A stretch of DNA of 64,000 nucleotides, taken from NCBI RefSeq assembly GCF_042643265.1, contig NZ_JBHRRZ010000014.1:112398-176397 (forward strand), read 5' to 3'. Made by a program: the position numbers and the translations under genes. Below are positions 1-8,810 of the stretch, piece after piece. The stretch comes from Virgibacillus_O sediminis. Lineage in GTDB: Bacteria; Bacillota; Bacilli; Bacillales; Amphibacillaceae. Under the pieces are notes generated by a model, which ran no database searches, was not told the DNA's origin, and worked only from the letters and a program-made list of their open reading frames with translations. The first letter of the stretch is position 1. Each line of letters begins with the position of its first letter.

Positions 1-1
1 A

Positions 2-295
2 TTTTATAACAGCTTTCTGCAAATAGATGCTCATCGAAGAGAGAGGAAAGCTTTGAAGGAGAATAAATTGAAGGAAATGATTCATTGGATCCATACCACC
101 GAGTGCCTGCGCAAACATTTATACAAGAGTTTTCAGCCATCATTCAGTGAAGCAGCCTATCATTGTTGCAGTAATTGTGGTTTTTCTTTTGCTGACTGGA
201 AACCGGAAGAAAAGAGGCTAAAGGATACCCAGAGAGGCGCCTGGGAGGATAGGTTGAAGAATTTGCTGTTGGTTGGGCAAGATGAAACAAAGTGA
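2..295 (+). CDS. recQ: RecQ-family ATP-dependent DNA helicase, C-terminal end (partial)
   Basis: Open from the left edge of the window, so only the last 97 residues are seen and the helicase core lies outside. The visible part carries the RecQ-type zinc-binding module: a first cysteine in TECLRKHL, then a CCSNC cluster about 30 residues later, followed by a charged tail. RecQ helicases unwind 3'-tailed duplexes and help restart forks and repair. The next gene overlaps its end by 14 bases, which suggests translational coupling. In B. subtilis the short RecQ paralogue RecS lies just before ypbD, so this is probably the recS orthologue; the choice between RecQ and RecS cannot be made from the fragment. 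Confidence 0.85.
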   Translation, partial: FYNSFLQIDAHRRERKALKENKLKEMIHWIHTTECLRKHLYKSFQPSFSEAAYHCCSNCGFSFADWKPEEKRLKDTQRGAWEDRLKNLLLVGQDETK

Positions 296-848
296 GATTG
301 CCAATGCGTTGACGGATAAGGAATTAAGAAAGCAGGTTTTTATATCCCAATATCTCCTTTTGGCTGCAGGGATCATATTAAGTTTCTTCTTTCATGACAG
401 TTATGCTGAGTGGTTCGCTTATTGGCAATGGGACGGCAGGGAAATTCTCCTTTACGGGTTGGTACCCGGGCTGATCATTGTTATCGCTGATTTGCTTTTG
501 ATGTACGCTCTCCCTAAAAGCTGGTATGATGACGGCGGGATTAATGAACGGATTTTCAAAGGGCAATCATTAACTTCTATTATCGGCCTGGTGGCACTGA
601 TTGCACTGGCTGAGGAAATGCTGTTCAGGGGAGTGCTTCAGACAGCTTTCGGTTATGTCACGGCTAGTATTATATTTGCAGTAGTACATATCAGGTATTT
701 AAATAAACCAGTACTCCTTATTTCTGTACTATTTATAAGTTTTTATATAGGCTATATGTTCGAACTTACGGGTAATCTTGCAGTTTCCATTACGGCTCAT
801 TTTACTGTGGATTTTTTGCTTGCATTGGTTATCCGGTTCCAAAAGTGA
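282..848 (+). CDS. ypbD: CPBP-family intramembrane metalloprotease (YpbD type)
   Basis: A 188-residue membrane protein with the CPBP (Abi, CAAX-protease-like) signature: EEMLFRG at residues 111-117 gives the EExxxR motif, His136 forms the second motif, and His173 with Asp177 in TAHFTVD forms the third. At least four hydrophobic stretches are visible. Family members cleave prenylated or other peptides within the membrane; the substrate of YpbD is not known. The ATG at 282 was preferred to an in-frame TTG at 273; both lie inside the recQ end. Its place between recQ and the ypbE-like gene matches B. subtilis. Confidence 0.9.
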   Translation: MKQSEIANALTDKELRKQVFISQYLLLAAGIILSFFFHDSYAEWFAYWQWDGREILLYGLVPGLIIVIADLLLMYALPKSWYDDGGINERIFKGQSLTSIIGLVALIALAEEMLFRGVLQTAFGYVTASIIFAVVHIRYLNKPVLLISVLFISFYIGYMFELTGNLAVSITAHFTVDFLLALVIRFQK

Positions 849-861
849 GGTGCTGTTAACA

Positions 862-1113
862 TTGAGTGAAAATGTTCATGCTAATAAAGAGCAAATAAAA
901 GATAAACAGAAAGAGCATTCTGATCTAACAGAAGAACAGGAAAGGGATATGGATATTCTGGAACTGCCTCCCAGGAGAGAGGTGCATGGGTCTGGTAAAA
1001 GCAGGACCCGCTGGAAAATGAGTGCACCCTTGATCAGGTTGATCGTGGTGATACTTCTGATCCTTGTTTTGTCTGCTGGCCTATTTTGGGCAGAGGGAGA
1101 GGGAATAATTTAA
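862..1113 (+). CDS. ypbE: YpbE-like single-pass membrane protein, short form lacking LysM
   Basis: An 83-residue protein with a charged N-terminal half (many Lys and Glu) and one hydrophobic segment at about residues 57-76, ending shortly after it. The segment PPRREVH before the membrane helix and the gene's place after ypbD suggest YpbE. The B. subtilis protein is around 240 residues with a C-terminal LysM domain; here the reading frame stops right after the membrane helix and no LysM sequence follows. The TTG start at 862 was chosen because a GAGGTG ribosome site lies about ten bases upstream; a longer frame would run into ypbD. Function unknown. Confidence 0.65.
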   Translation: MSENVHANKEQIKDKQKEHSDLTEEQERDMDILELPPRREVHGSGKSRTRWKMSAPLIRLIVVILLILVLSAGLFWAEGEGII

Positions 1114-1279
1114 CCATATTTGCCCCATTTTTATGTTTTCTGCATGATAATCACCTTATGTAAGTTCAACAATTCTATAATAAGCATATAGTGTATTAAG
1201 TAATTTTTGTATACTCCATTCAGTTCGCTGATTAAATATGGACTTGAGCCGGATCGTAAGTTTAGAGGGGGGACGCTGG

Positions 1280-1858
1280 ATGCGTATTGAACGGATGTCC
1301 GAAAATCAATTTGCGATTTTTTTAACATTTGATGACTTGGTAGAAAGAGGGTTTACCAAGGAAGAGCTGTGGCACGATGCATTAAGTGTCCGGAATTTGT
1401 TTAGTGATATGCTTTATGAGGCAAGCTCCGAATTGGGATTTGAATTGGAAGGAATGCTTCTTGTTCATGTTTATTTAATGCAAGCACAGGGTATGCATGT
1501 CATGGTAACTCAAAATTTCGAAAATCAGGAGTGGGAAGAGGATTATATTGAGATGAAAGTTACTTTGGATGAAAGTGAAGAGTTGATATTTTCCTTTGAT
1601 GCCTTTGAGGATATAATACAGGTTTCCTCCTACCTATCTTCCTTGTCAATTGAGGGAGGCCAAGTCTATTTCATGGATGATTTGTACTATATGCTGCTGA
1701 GCGAAGAAGATCTCTCTCAGCAGGATAAAGAAAATGTTATTGCTGTGATGTCTGAATTCTCAATACCGAGTATTATAACTTCCCATAGGCTCAAAGAATA
1801 CGGAAAGGAGATATTCAAATCGGATGCAGTGAAGGAGATCATCAAAGTCTTTTATTAA
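1280..1858 (+). CDS. mecB: MecA-family ClpC adaptor, paralogue MecB (YpbH)
   Basis: A 192-residue protein that opens with the MecA signature MRIERMSENQ and is rich in acidic residues throughout, with the usual two-part MecA layout (a substrate-binding N-terminal part and a C-terminal part that binds ClpC). MecA-family adaptors hand substrates such as ComK to the ClpCP protease. Location next to gudB and the moderate divergence from MecA point to the YpbH/MecB paralogue rather than MecA, which usually lies near spxA. Start: ATG 1280 has an AGAGGGGGG ribosome site nine bases upstream; an in-frame ATG at 1238 does not. Confidence 0.88.
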   Translation: MRIERMSENQFAIFLTFDDLVERGFTKEELWHDALSVRNLFSDMLYEASSELGFELEGMLLVHVYLMQAQGMHVMVTQNFENQEWEEDYIEMKVTLDESEELIFSFDAFEDIIQVSSYLSSLSIEGGQVYFMDDLYYMLLSEEDLSQQDKENVIAVMSEFSIPSIITSHRLKEYGKEIFKSDAVKEIIKVFY

Positions 1859-1959
1859 GCAGATAATCTAGCTGAAAAGAGATGGACGTAAGAGCAGTTA
1901 TTATGAAGGAAATGGAGTTCCAAGATCAATTTTTTGTATAAGTAAACAGTTACATTTTA

Positions 1960-1987
1960 TTGCATATTTACGGCTAAGGTGTATACT
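1960..1987 (+). promoter_or_regulatory. Candidate sigma-A promoter of gudB
   Basis: TTGCAT at 1960-1965 and TATACT at 1982-1987 are 16 bases apart, about 55 bases before the gudB start. No other good pair is seen in the gap after mecB. Confidence 0.5.
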
Positions 1988-2042
1988 AATCTCTGAGTAC
2001 AGCTATATTAAAACACGTATGGATATTCTAGGAGGTAAATTC

Positions 2043-3320
2043 ATGGTAGCCGATAAAACAGCAGATTCTACCCAAGAAAATAAAACGATGGATGTTCTAA
2101 GTTCAACACGAACTGTTGTTAGAACCGCGTTGGAAAAATTGGGTTACCCTGAGGAGGTCTATGAACTATTAAAAGAACCAGTAAGGATGATGACGGTCAG
2201 AATTCCGGTTCGAATGGATGATGGTTCAATTAAAATATTTACCGGATACCGGGCACAGCACAACGATGCTGTGGGTCCCACAAAAGGCGGAGTAAGATTC
2301 CATCCTAACGTTACGGAAACAGAGGTAAAAGCGCTATCTATATGGATGAGTCTGAAGGCTGGGATTGTAGACCTCCCATATGGCGGGGGTAAAGGCGGCA
2401 TTGTATGCGACCCTCGGGAGATGTCTTTCCGAGAATTAGAAGGAGTAAGCAGAGGTTACGTCCGGGCCATCAGTCAGATCGTCGGCCCAACCAAAGATAT
2501 TCCGGCGCCGGATGTCTTCACTAACTCCCAGATTATGGCGTGGATGATGGATGAATATAGCAGAATCGATGAATTCAATAATCCTGGCTTTATCACGGGT
2601 AAACCTATTGTGCTGGGAGGTTCACATGGAAGAGAATCTGCAACAGCCAAGGGTGTTACCATCTGTATCAATGAGGCTGCTAAAAAGAAAGGGCTTGATG
2701 TAAAAGGAGCCCGGGTTGTTGTTCAAGGTTTTGGTAACGCTGGCAGTTTCCTGTCCAAGTTCCTTCATGACGCTGGGGCCAAAATTGTGGGAATCTCTGA
2801 TGCCTATGGAGCTTTACATGATCCGGATGGTCTCGATATCGATTATCTTCTGGATAGAAGAGACAGCTTCGGAACAGTGACTAAATTATTTAACAACACG
2901 ATTTCCAATGAGGAGCTGTTGGAACTTGATTGTGATATTCTGGTTCCAGCTGCCGTAGAAAACCAAATCACCAAAGAAAATGCCGATAAGATAAAAGCAA
3001 GTATCATAGTCGAAGCCGCTAATGGCCCTACCACCATGGAAGCGACGAAGATCCTCTCAGATAGAGGAATCCTTCTTGTGCCGGATGTTTTAGCTTCAGC
3101 CGGGGGAGTTACTGTTTCCTATTTTGAATGGGTTCAGAACAATCAGGGATATTACTGGACGGAAGAGGAAATATCCGAAAAGCTGAACGAAATCATGGTG
3201 AAATCATTTAATTCCATTTATAATACTGCCCAGACTCGGAGAGTTGATATGCGGCTCGCAGCATATATGGTGGGAGTTAGAAAAATGGCGGAAGCCTCTA
3301 GGTTCCGCGGTTGGGTTTAG
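2043..3320 (+). CDS. gudB: NAD-dependent glutamate dehydrogenase
   Basis: A 425-residue catabolic glutamate dehydrogenase that converts glutamate to 2-oxoglutarate and ammonia. The glutamate-site motif GGGKGGI holds the catalytic lysine at residue 117; the nucleotide-binding Rossmann part has VQGFGNAGSF; the C-terminus ends ASRFRGWV as in Bacillus GudB/RocG. The segment TEVKALSIW at residues 93-101 has a single Val-Lys-Ala, so the nine-base duplication that makes GudB cryptic in B. subtilis 168 is absent and the enzyme should be active. ATG 2043 follows an AGGAGGT site at 2030; an in-frame ATG at 2019 has none. It stands alone between its promoter and a strong terminator. Confidence 0.96.
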   Translation: MVADKTADSTQENKTMDVLSSTRTVVRTALEKLGYPEEVYELLKEPVRMMTVRIPVRMDDGSIKIFTGYRAQHNDAVGPTKGGVRFHPNVTETEVKALSIWMSLKAGIVDLPYGGGKGGIVCDPREMSFRELEGVSRGYVRAISQIVGPTKDIPAPDVFTNSQIMAWMMDEYSRIDEFNNPGFITGKPIVLGGSHGRESATAKGVTICINEAAKKKGLDVKGARVVVQGFGNAGSFLSKFLHDAGAKIVGISDAYGALHDPDGLDIDYLLDRRDSFGTVTKLFNNTISNEELLELDCDILVPAAVENQITKENADKIKASIIVEAANGPTTMEATKILSDRGILLVPDVLASAGGVTVSYFEWVQNNQGYYWTEEEISEKLNEIMVKSFNSIYNTAQTRRVDMRLAAYMVGVRKMAEASRFRGWV

Positions 3321-3342
3321 GAATCGATGAATAGGATAGGCC

Positions 3343-3380
3343 AAAAAACTCTTATCTAGTTTGCCAGATAAGAGTTTTTT
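3343..3380 (+). terminator. Rho-independent terminator of gudB
   Basis: A perfect 15-bp stem (3343-3357 with 3366-3380) with an 8-base loop; the 3' arm ends in six T. Confidence 0.9.
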
Positions 3381-3427
3381 CTGGTTTGATACCTAGTGAA
3401 ATGTAAAAGAAAGGGAAGTGGATATTT

Positions 3428-4408
3428 TTGCAACATGAAAAAGTAATTATTGTTGGGGCTGGGCCTTGCGGGATGTCTTGTGCCATTGAGCTTCAGCAAC
3501 GCGGACTGGATCCATTAATCATTGAGAAAAAAAATGTAGTAAATACAATATACAATTATCCGACACATCAGACCTTTTTCAGTTCCAGTGACAAATTGGA
3601 AATAGGACAAGTGCCTTTCATTACGGAAAAACAAAAACCTGTAAGAAATCAAGCATTGGCTTATTATCGAACGGTGGCTCAGCGAAAGAACTTGAGAATC
3701 CGTACATATGACGAGGTAAAGAGTATTCATAAATCCCATGGTTCTTTTCTTGTAAATACCAAAAAAGGTGAGTTTCAGGCTGATAATGTCATAATAGCAA
3801 CGGGCTATTATGACCAACCCAATTTAATGGGAGTACCGGGTGAGGAGCTCGATAAAGTTATGCATTATTTTAAGGAAGCTCATCCATACTTCAATAAAAA
3901 GGTTGCTGTTATAGGAGGAAAGAACTCTGCGGTAGACGCTACTTTGGAACTTTATAAAGCGGGGGCACAGGTTACCGTGCTTTACCGAGGCAGTGAATAT
4001 TCAGAAAGCATTAAACCCTGGATATTGCCCGAATTTGATTCACTGGTAAGGAAAGATGCCGTGCATATGGAATTCAATGCATCTGTAGAAAAGATTACAA
4101 CAGACGCACTGACATACACCGCGGGAGGAAAGACCACTACAATCAGCAATGACTTTGTATTTGCAATGACTGGTTATCAGCCAAACTATCAGCTTTTGAA
4201 AAATGTAGGGATTTCCATTGACGAAGAAACCGGTGAGCCATTTTATAATAAAAACACAATGGAAACGAATGTCGCTGGCATGTTTATAGCTGGTGTAGTA
4301 GCAGCAGGTTATAACAACAATAAGATTTTCATTGAAAACGGACGATTTCATGGAGGTTTCATTGCTGAAACGATCACTAGTAGGCTAAATGCCCAACATA
4401 AATTATAA
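3428..4408 (+). CDS. ypdA: YpdA/Bdr, bacillithiol-disulfide reductase
   Basis: A 326-residue flavoprotein with an N-terminal FAD motif GAGPCGMS, a second nucleotide motif GGKNSAVDA near residue 163 for NADPH, and an ATG motif (IATGYYDQP) typical of the thioredoxin-reductase-like fold. It has no CxxC redox pair, as is usual for YpdA. In Bacillaceae and staphylococci YpdA reduces bacillithiol disulfide with NADPH. This fits bshA, a bacillithiol synthesis gene, later in the same window. A TTG start at 3428 was taken: it follows an AAGGGAAG site and yields the family's usual N-terminus. Single-gene unit with a terminator after it. Confidence 0.93.
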   Translation: MQHEKVIIVGAGPCGMSCAIELQQRGLDPLIIEKKNVVNTIYNYPTHQTFFSSSDKLEIGQVPFITEKQKPVRNQALAYYRTVAQRKNLRIRTYDEVKSIHKSHGSFLVNTKKGEFQADNVIIATGYYDQPNLMGVPGEELDKVMHYFKEAHPYFNKKVAVIGGKNSAVDATLELYKAGAQVTVLYRGSEYSESIKPWILPEFDSLVRKDAVHMEFNASVEKITTDALTYTAGGKTTTISNDFVFAMTGYQPNYQLLKNVGISIDEETGEPFYNKNTMETNVAGMFIAGVVAAGYNNNKIFIENGRFHGGFIAETITSRLNAQHKL

Positions 4409-4409
4409 G

Positions 4410-4439
4410 AAAGAGACAGCTGTAACCAGCTGTCTCTTT
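4410..4439. terminator. Bidirectional terminator shared by ypdA and ansA
   Basis: A perfect 13-bp stem (4410-4422 with 4427-4439) and a four-base loop between two converging genes. A-rich on the left arm and T-rich on the right, so it can end transcripts from both sides. Confidence 0.85.
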
Positions 4440-4441
4440 AG

Positions 4442-5407
4442 CTATTCCAAAAAAGATTTTTGAAGAACAGAAAAATCTTGCGTATGTTCTAATTCTATCA
4501 AAAGTTTTATTCTCGCTTTGGGGCCTGTCAAGCCATTCGAAAAAATAACTCCCATATCACGCAAATTCCTTCCGCCACCTGGATAACCGTAAATTGGCTG
4601 AACTACACCTTGATAACTACGTGAGACCAGCACAACTGGTATACCTCGATCTATCATGCTTTTTAGCGGATCAACTGTCTCCCTGGGCAGATTCCCCTGT
4701 CCAAATGCTTCAATGACCAGGCCATCGAGGTTTGTCTTTAATACAGCTTCGAGAATCTGGTGATCCATTCCTGCATATGCCTTTAACAACAGAACTTGCT
4801 TGGATATGTTGCTGACCGGCTTGGTCTTTTTCGGGAAAGTAGGGTGGTGGAAGAGAACTGATTCTTTTGTGATACCGCCTATAGGTCCTTGTTGAGGACT
4901 TTTAAATGTTGCAACATTGCTTGTGGAGGTCTTAGTGACATTTGCTGCCGTATGGATTTCATCATTCATGACTACCAAGATGCCTTTTCCGGTGGCATTC
5001 TGATCCGCAGCCACTCTTACAGCGCTGATGAGGTTATATAACGCATCAGATCCAATTTCATTGCTGGATCTCATGGCACCGGTCAAAATTACCGGTTTAT
5101 TGGTATCGACAACCAAGTCCAAGAAATAAGCTGTTTCCTCCAGTGTATCTGTTCCATGGGTGATAACCACTCCATCAAAATGACGGGTATTCCTTTCCAC
5201 CGTCTGTGCCAGTTGAAGCATATGTCTTGGAGTTATCTGCGGAGAAGGAAGATCAAATGCCATGATTTCATCAATATTTGCTGTATTTCGGAAATGCTCG
5301 GCAACATCTGTTAAGGGATGTTTCCCTGTACGGTTTACTTCTCCAGTTTCTTTATTTTCAAGCATAGAGATGGTGCCGCCGGTGTGGATTATAAGGATGT
5401 TTTTCAT
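4442..5407 (-). CDS. ansA: L-asparaginase, type I
   Basis: A 321-residue asparaginase that hydrolyses asparagine to aspartate and ammonia. Both nucleophile motifs are visible: TGGTIS near the N-terminus and HGTDTLEETAYFL around residue 80. No signal peptide, so a cytoplasmic enzyme. ATG 5407 follows a TTGGTGATT ribosome site; an in-frame start 11 codons earlier would add a Lys-rich piece without a site. It lies on the opposite strand between ypdA and prsW, a place where B. subtilis has no such gene; its product feeds the same nitrogen economy as the nearby gudB. Divergent from prsW with only 87 bases between starts. Confidence 0.94.
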   Translation of the reverse strand: MKNILIIHTGGTISMLENKETGEVNRTGKHPLTDVAEHFRNTANIDEIMAFDLPSPQITPRHMLQLAQTVERNTRHFDGVVITHGTDTLEETAYFLDLVVDTNKPVILTGAMRSSNEIGSDALYNLISAVRVAADQNATGKGILVVMNDEIHTAANVTKTSTSNVATFKSPQQGPIGGITKESVLFHHPTFPKKTKPVSNISKQVLLLKAYAGMDHQILEAVLKTNLDGLVIEAFGQGNLPRETVDPLKSMIDRGIPVVLVSRSYQGVVQPIYGYPGGGRNLRDMGVIFSNGLTGPKARIKLLIELEHTQDFSVLQKSFLE

Positions 5408-5494
5408 ACTAATCACCAATTTCTTTCTAGTTATTTTCATTACTTGACCTTAATGATACGATAAATAAAACGTGGATGGAAAGAGGTTTGTGAA

Positions 5495-6163
5495 ATGTTT
5501 GCTATATTTTCCGCTGGATTGGCACCCGTGATGGCTTTAATGTCTTTTTTTTATTTGAAGGACCGTTTTTCCGATCCACTGTTTCTTATATTTCGAACAT
5601 TTATATATGGTGCTTTACTTGTTTTTCCTATTATGTTCATCAAATACGTATTGGAAACAGAAGCAATAAGTGACAGCAGACTGGTTCATTCGTACTTATA
5701 TGTGGCTCTCTTAGAAGAATTCTTTAAATGGTTTATTTTTGTCTATACCATTTACCATCATTCTGAGTTTGACGAACATTATGACGGCATTGTTTACGGG
5801 GTTGCTATCAGCCTGGGTTTTGCCTCTGTGGAAAATATTCTTTACCTTATTACTAACGGTGTCGAATATGCGGTTGTGAGAGCTGTCTTTCCCGTATCAT
5901 CCCATGCCTTATTTGGCGTCATCATGGGATATCATTTTGGCATAGCAAAAGTATTGAAACGCAAAGAAAATAGGAATATTGCCTTAGCTTTATTTCTCCC
6001 TTTCATATTGCATGGAACGTATAATTATATATTGGAAACTTTAACGAGCAACTGGTTGGTTCTACTAGCCCCTTTTATGGTAGTTCTATGGATTATCGCT
6101 TTAAGAAGGGTAAAATCTGCAACTACGGACCAATCAATCAACCTTACCGGCCGGCATCCTTAA
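5495..6163 (+). CDS. prsW: PrsW intramembrane protease (anti-sigma factor cleavage)
   Basis: A 222-residue multi-span membrane protein. The catalytic glutamates are in LLEEFFKW (Glu74-Glu75, Lys78); SVENILY and SSHALFG (His137) give the other conserved motifs of the family. PrsW makes the site-1 cut in RsiW and so frees sigma-W under envelope stress in B. subtilis. The usual length is about 220 residues, so it looks intact. Located downstream of ypdA and just before sleB-ypeB as in B. subtilis, with an asparaginase gene inserted on the other strand. Confidence 0.94.
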   Translation: MFAIFSAGLAPVMALMSFFYLKDRFSDPLFLIFRTFIYGALLVFPIMFIKYVLETEAISDSRLVHSYLYVALLEEFFKWFIFVYTIYHHSEFDEHYDGIVYGVAISLGFASVENILYLITNGVEYAVVRAVFPVSSHALFGVIMGYHFGIAKVLKRKENRNIALALFLPFILHGTYNYILETLTSNWLVLLAPFMVVLWIIALRRVKSATTDQSINLTGRHP

Positions 6164-6179
6164 ATGCCGCCGGTTTTTT
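6146..6179 (+). terminator. Terminator after prsW
   Basis: An 11-bp GC-rich stem with one bulged C and the loop CTTAA, followed by six T. Confidence 0.85.
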
Positions 6180-6197
6180 ATTTGGAGGGGTATAAAA

Positions 6198-6245
6198 ATG
6201 AAGGTTTCACAGAAATTAGTAGTTGAGAGACATTTATTAAGATAA
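6198..6245 (+). CDS. Possible 15-residue ORF in the prsW-sleB gap
   Basis: A strong GGAGGGG ribosome site at 6184-6190 stands seven bases before an ATG that opens a 15-codon frame (MKVSQKLVVERHLLR). It follows the prsW terminator directly. I recognise no family. It could be a leader peptide, a decayed gene remnant or chance. Confidence 0.25.
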   Translation: MKVSQKLVVERHLLR

Positions 6246-6257
6246 TGAATAAAAAAG

Positions 6258-6286
6258 GCTTATATCCTAAAAATAGTACCATAATA
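6258..6286 (+). promoter_or_regulatory. Candidate sigma-G promoter of sleB-ypeB
   Basis: GCTTA at 6258-6262 and CATAATA at 6280-6286, 17 bases apart, resemble the sigma-G -35 (GHATR, four of five) and -10 (CATNNTA). sleB is sigma-G controlled in B. subtilis, so the site fits; it lies 25 bases before the start codon. Confidence 0.4.
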
Positions 6287-6311
6287 AAATGCAAACGCAG
6301 GAGGATTCAAT

Positions 6312-7145
6312 ATGACCTATAAGAAGCTGGCATGTATCAGTATGATTTTGTGTTTTATCTTTATAGGATTGCAAACCTCACATCCAATGAAAGAAGCAGG
6401 CGCTTTCAGCGAACAAGTAATTCAACAGGGTGCCATTGGGGACGATGTGATAGAGCTGCAATCCAGATTACAATATCTAGGCTTTTATAATGGCCAGATA
6501 GATGGTGTGTTCGGTTGGGGCACTTATTGGGCACTCCGTAATTTCCAATATGAATTTGGATTGGAAATAGACGGTTTGGCAGGACCCACTACGAAAGAAA
6601 AGCTTGTATCTGCAAGTGAGTACGATGAGGCGTATGTAAAGGAACAAATGAACCAAGGAAGGAAATTCACCCATTATGGCGGCACGGAAAACCAATCTCA
6701 GCAAGCGCAAGATGGTGCCGGGCAGGATACGGGAGCTCAAGGAGATCAGGGTGGGACCGATACGGCGGCGGTCAATGTTCCCCAAGGGTATTCTCAAAAT
6801 GATATACAGTTAATGGCTAATGCGGTATACGGGGAAGCCCGAGGAGAGCCGTATGAGGGACAGGTTGCCGTGGCAGCTGTTATTTTAAACCGGGTGGAGA
6901 GCTCCACTTTTCCAAATACAGTCTCCGGTGTGATTTTTGAACCAAGGGCCTTCACAGCAGTTGCAGATGGACAGATTTGGCTTACACCAAATGAAAGGGC
7001 AAAAGAAGCTGTCCTAGATGCTATCAATGGCTGGGATCCTTCAGGAAATGCTGAGTATTACTTTAATCCTGATACAGCAACCTCCGGATGGATATGGACC
7101 AGGCCGCAAATCAAAAAAATAGGTAAACATATATTCTGCAAATAG
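6312..7145 (+). CDS. sleB: SleB, spore cortex-lytic enzyme
   Basis: A 277-residue germination-specific lytic transglycosylase. An N-terminal signal peptide (about residues 1-32) leads to a peptidoglycan-binding domain (GDDVIELQSRL to LAGPTTKE), a Gln/Gly/Asp-rich linker, and the C-terminal hydrolase-2 domain with NAVYGEARGE and the ending IGKHIFCK. SleB lies dormant in the spore cortex and cuts muramic-lactam-bearing cortex peptidoglycan on germination. It is followed 15 bases later by ypeB, its required partner. The start has an AGGAGGA site. Made in the forespore and exported. Confidence 0.96.
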   Translation: MTYKKLACISMILCFIFIGLQTSHPMKEAGAFSEQVIQQGAIGDDVIELQSRLQYLGFYNGQIDGVFGWGTYWALRNFQYEFGLEIDGLAGPTTKEKLVSASEYDEAYVKEQMNQGRKFTHYGGTENQSQQAQDGAGQDTGAQGDQGGTDTAAVNVPQGYSQNDIQLMANAVYGEARGEPYEGQVAVAAVILNRVESSTFPNTVSGVIFEPRAFTAVADGQIWLTPNERAKEAVLDAINGWDPSGNAEYYFNPDTATSGWIWTRPQIKKIGKHIFCK

Positions 7146-7160
7146 AAAGGTGGGACCAAC

Positions 7161-8552
7161 ATGATCAGGTGGATTATCATAGCAGTATTAACAGCTGGTA
7201 TAGCCGGTACAGCCTTCTGGGGGTATCAAGAACATCAGGAAAAGAATGCAATATTAATACAGGCAGAAAATAGCTACCAGCGTGCATTCCACGAACTTAC
7301 TTACCGAATGGACCTATTAAACGATGAAATAGGTACAGCGGTAGCAATGAACTCCCCGACCAAACTGTCGCCGCAATTGGTGGATATCTGGAGGCTGACT
7401 TCGGAGGCATTGTCAGATGTAGGGCAACTCCCTCTTGGATTGCTGCCGTTCAATAAAACGGAAGAGTTTCTTTCCGATATCGGTGACTTCACCTACCGAA
7501 CTGCGGTGAGGGACTTGGAAAATGACCCGTTAACAGAAGAGGAATCAAAGCTTCTGAAAGAACTTTACCAACAATCAGGGGAAATTAAGAATGAACTAAG
7601 GCAAGTCCAGCATGTGGCATTAGAGAATAATTTACGTTGGATGGATGTTCAAATGGCATTAGCAGACGAGGGAGAGCCGGCGGATAATACGATTATTGAT
7701 GGACTAAAAACCGTAGACAAAGCCGCAGGGGAATTCTCCGAAAGCAATGCAAATTCCTCCATAACGGGGGTTTCTACTCGCGAGCATGAGTATAAATACT
7801 TGAATGGCGAAAAGATAGATGAGGATGAGGCCTTAAAGAGGGCAAGAGATATTTTTGCAGCAGATAAAGAAGAAAACTTAACTATTACCCGTACTGGAGA
7901 TGGAGCAGATATACCAATGTACAGCCTTTCCTACCGTAATGAGGAGAAAAACGGCTATATGGATATGTCGGTGCAGGGAGGATATCCTTTAACAGTTTTA
8001 GTAGACAGGCCAATCCAAGAGAAAAAACTGAGCCTGCATGAAGGGATGGAGAAAGCTGAGGAATATATTAATCAGTTCGGTTTTGAGAATATGACGGTAT
8101 TCCAAAGCAGTGAATACAATAATATCGGGGTATATTCTTTCCTCTATATGGAAGATGACGTGCGGATATACCCAGATTCGATGGAAGTAAAAGTTGCCTT
8201 GGATAATGGGGATATTGTAGGGTTTACCGCTCAGAACTATTTCATGAACCATACAGACAGAGGTTTGGAAGAGCCGGAAATTTCTATGGAAGAGGCCAAA
8301 GCAGAGGTGAATCCTGGGGTGGATATTCAAGAGGAGTTCTTGTCTGTTATTGAAAACGACCTTGGAGAAGAAGTATTAACTTACGAATTCCTCGGTGTCT
8401 TAGACAATGAAACCTATAGGATATTCATCAATGCCATGGATGGCAGCGAAGAGAAAGTGGAAAAATTGGATGGCAAGGAAATTAATTATGCGTTAGATAA
8501 CGCAGGTGTAGGATCGCGGTTGGCTATGTCCGGATTTAATATAGACAGTTAA
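7161..8552 (+). CDS. ypeB: YpeB, germination protein needed for SleB
   Basis: A 463-residue protein with an N-terminal membrane anchor (residues 2-19) followed by a helical region and, from about residue 215 on, repeats of PepSY-like segments (one begins at GEKIDEDEALKRARDIF). YpeB is needed for SleB to be stable and correctly placed in the spore; the two protect each other until germination. Length and domain layout match the family. Second gene of the sleB operon; an AAAGGTGGG site precedes the ATG. Confidence 0.95.
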   Translation: MIRWIIIAVLTAGIAGTAFWGYQEHQEKNAILIQAENSYQRAFHELTYRMDLLNDEIGTAVAMNSPTKLSPQLVDIWRLTSEALSDVGQLPLGLLPFNKTEEFLSDIGDFTYRTAVRDLENDPLTEEESKLLKELYQQSGEIKNELRQVQHVALENNLRWMDVQMALADEGEPADNTIIDGLKTVDKAAGEFSESNANSSITGVSTREHEYKYLNGEKIDEDEALKRARDIFAADKEENLTITRTGDGADIPMYSLSYRNEEKNGYMDMSVQGGYPLTVLVDRPIQEKKLSLHEGMEKAEEYINQFGFENMTVFQSSEYNNIGVYSFLYMEDDVRIYPDSMEVKVALDNGDIVGFTAQNYFMNHTDRGLEEPEISMEEAKAEVNPGVDIQEEFLSVIENDLGEEVLTYEFLGVLDNETYRIFINAMDGSEEKVEKLDGKEINYALDNAGVGSRLAMSGFNIDS

Positions 8553-8714
8553 AGGAATACGACCCTTCAATTAGGGACATGCCGCCATTTCCTCTTGTCT
8601 AATTGCAGTGGGCCTTCCAGTAGAATTTTGAGTCGACGCTGAGTTATTGATATCTTTCTCGTGTGACTTCTGTTAGCCAGTAACCTGTTTGTGAATGGAA
8701 GGTAGCCAAAAATT

Positions 8715-8749
8715 AAAAAAGAGAGGGCCTAGCGCCTTTCTCTTTTTTT
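8715..8749 (+). terminator. Terminator of the sleB-ypeB operon
   Basis: An A-rich/T-rich stem around GAGAGGGC and GCCTTTCTC with a short loop, ending in seven T. The 160 bases between ypeB and this site show no gene. Confidence 0.75.
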
Positions 8750-8810
8750 ACTTTTCTGTAATAATGGGTATATCGAATCATTTCCAAATGTTGGGCCAGG
8801 GGGGTCAATC

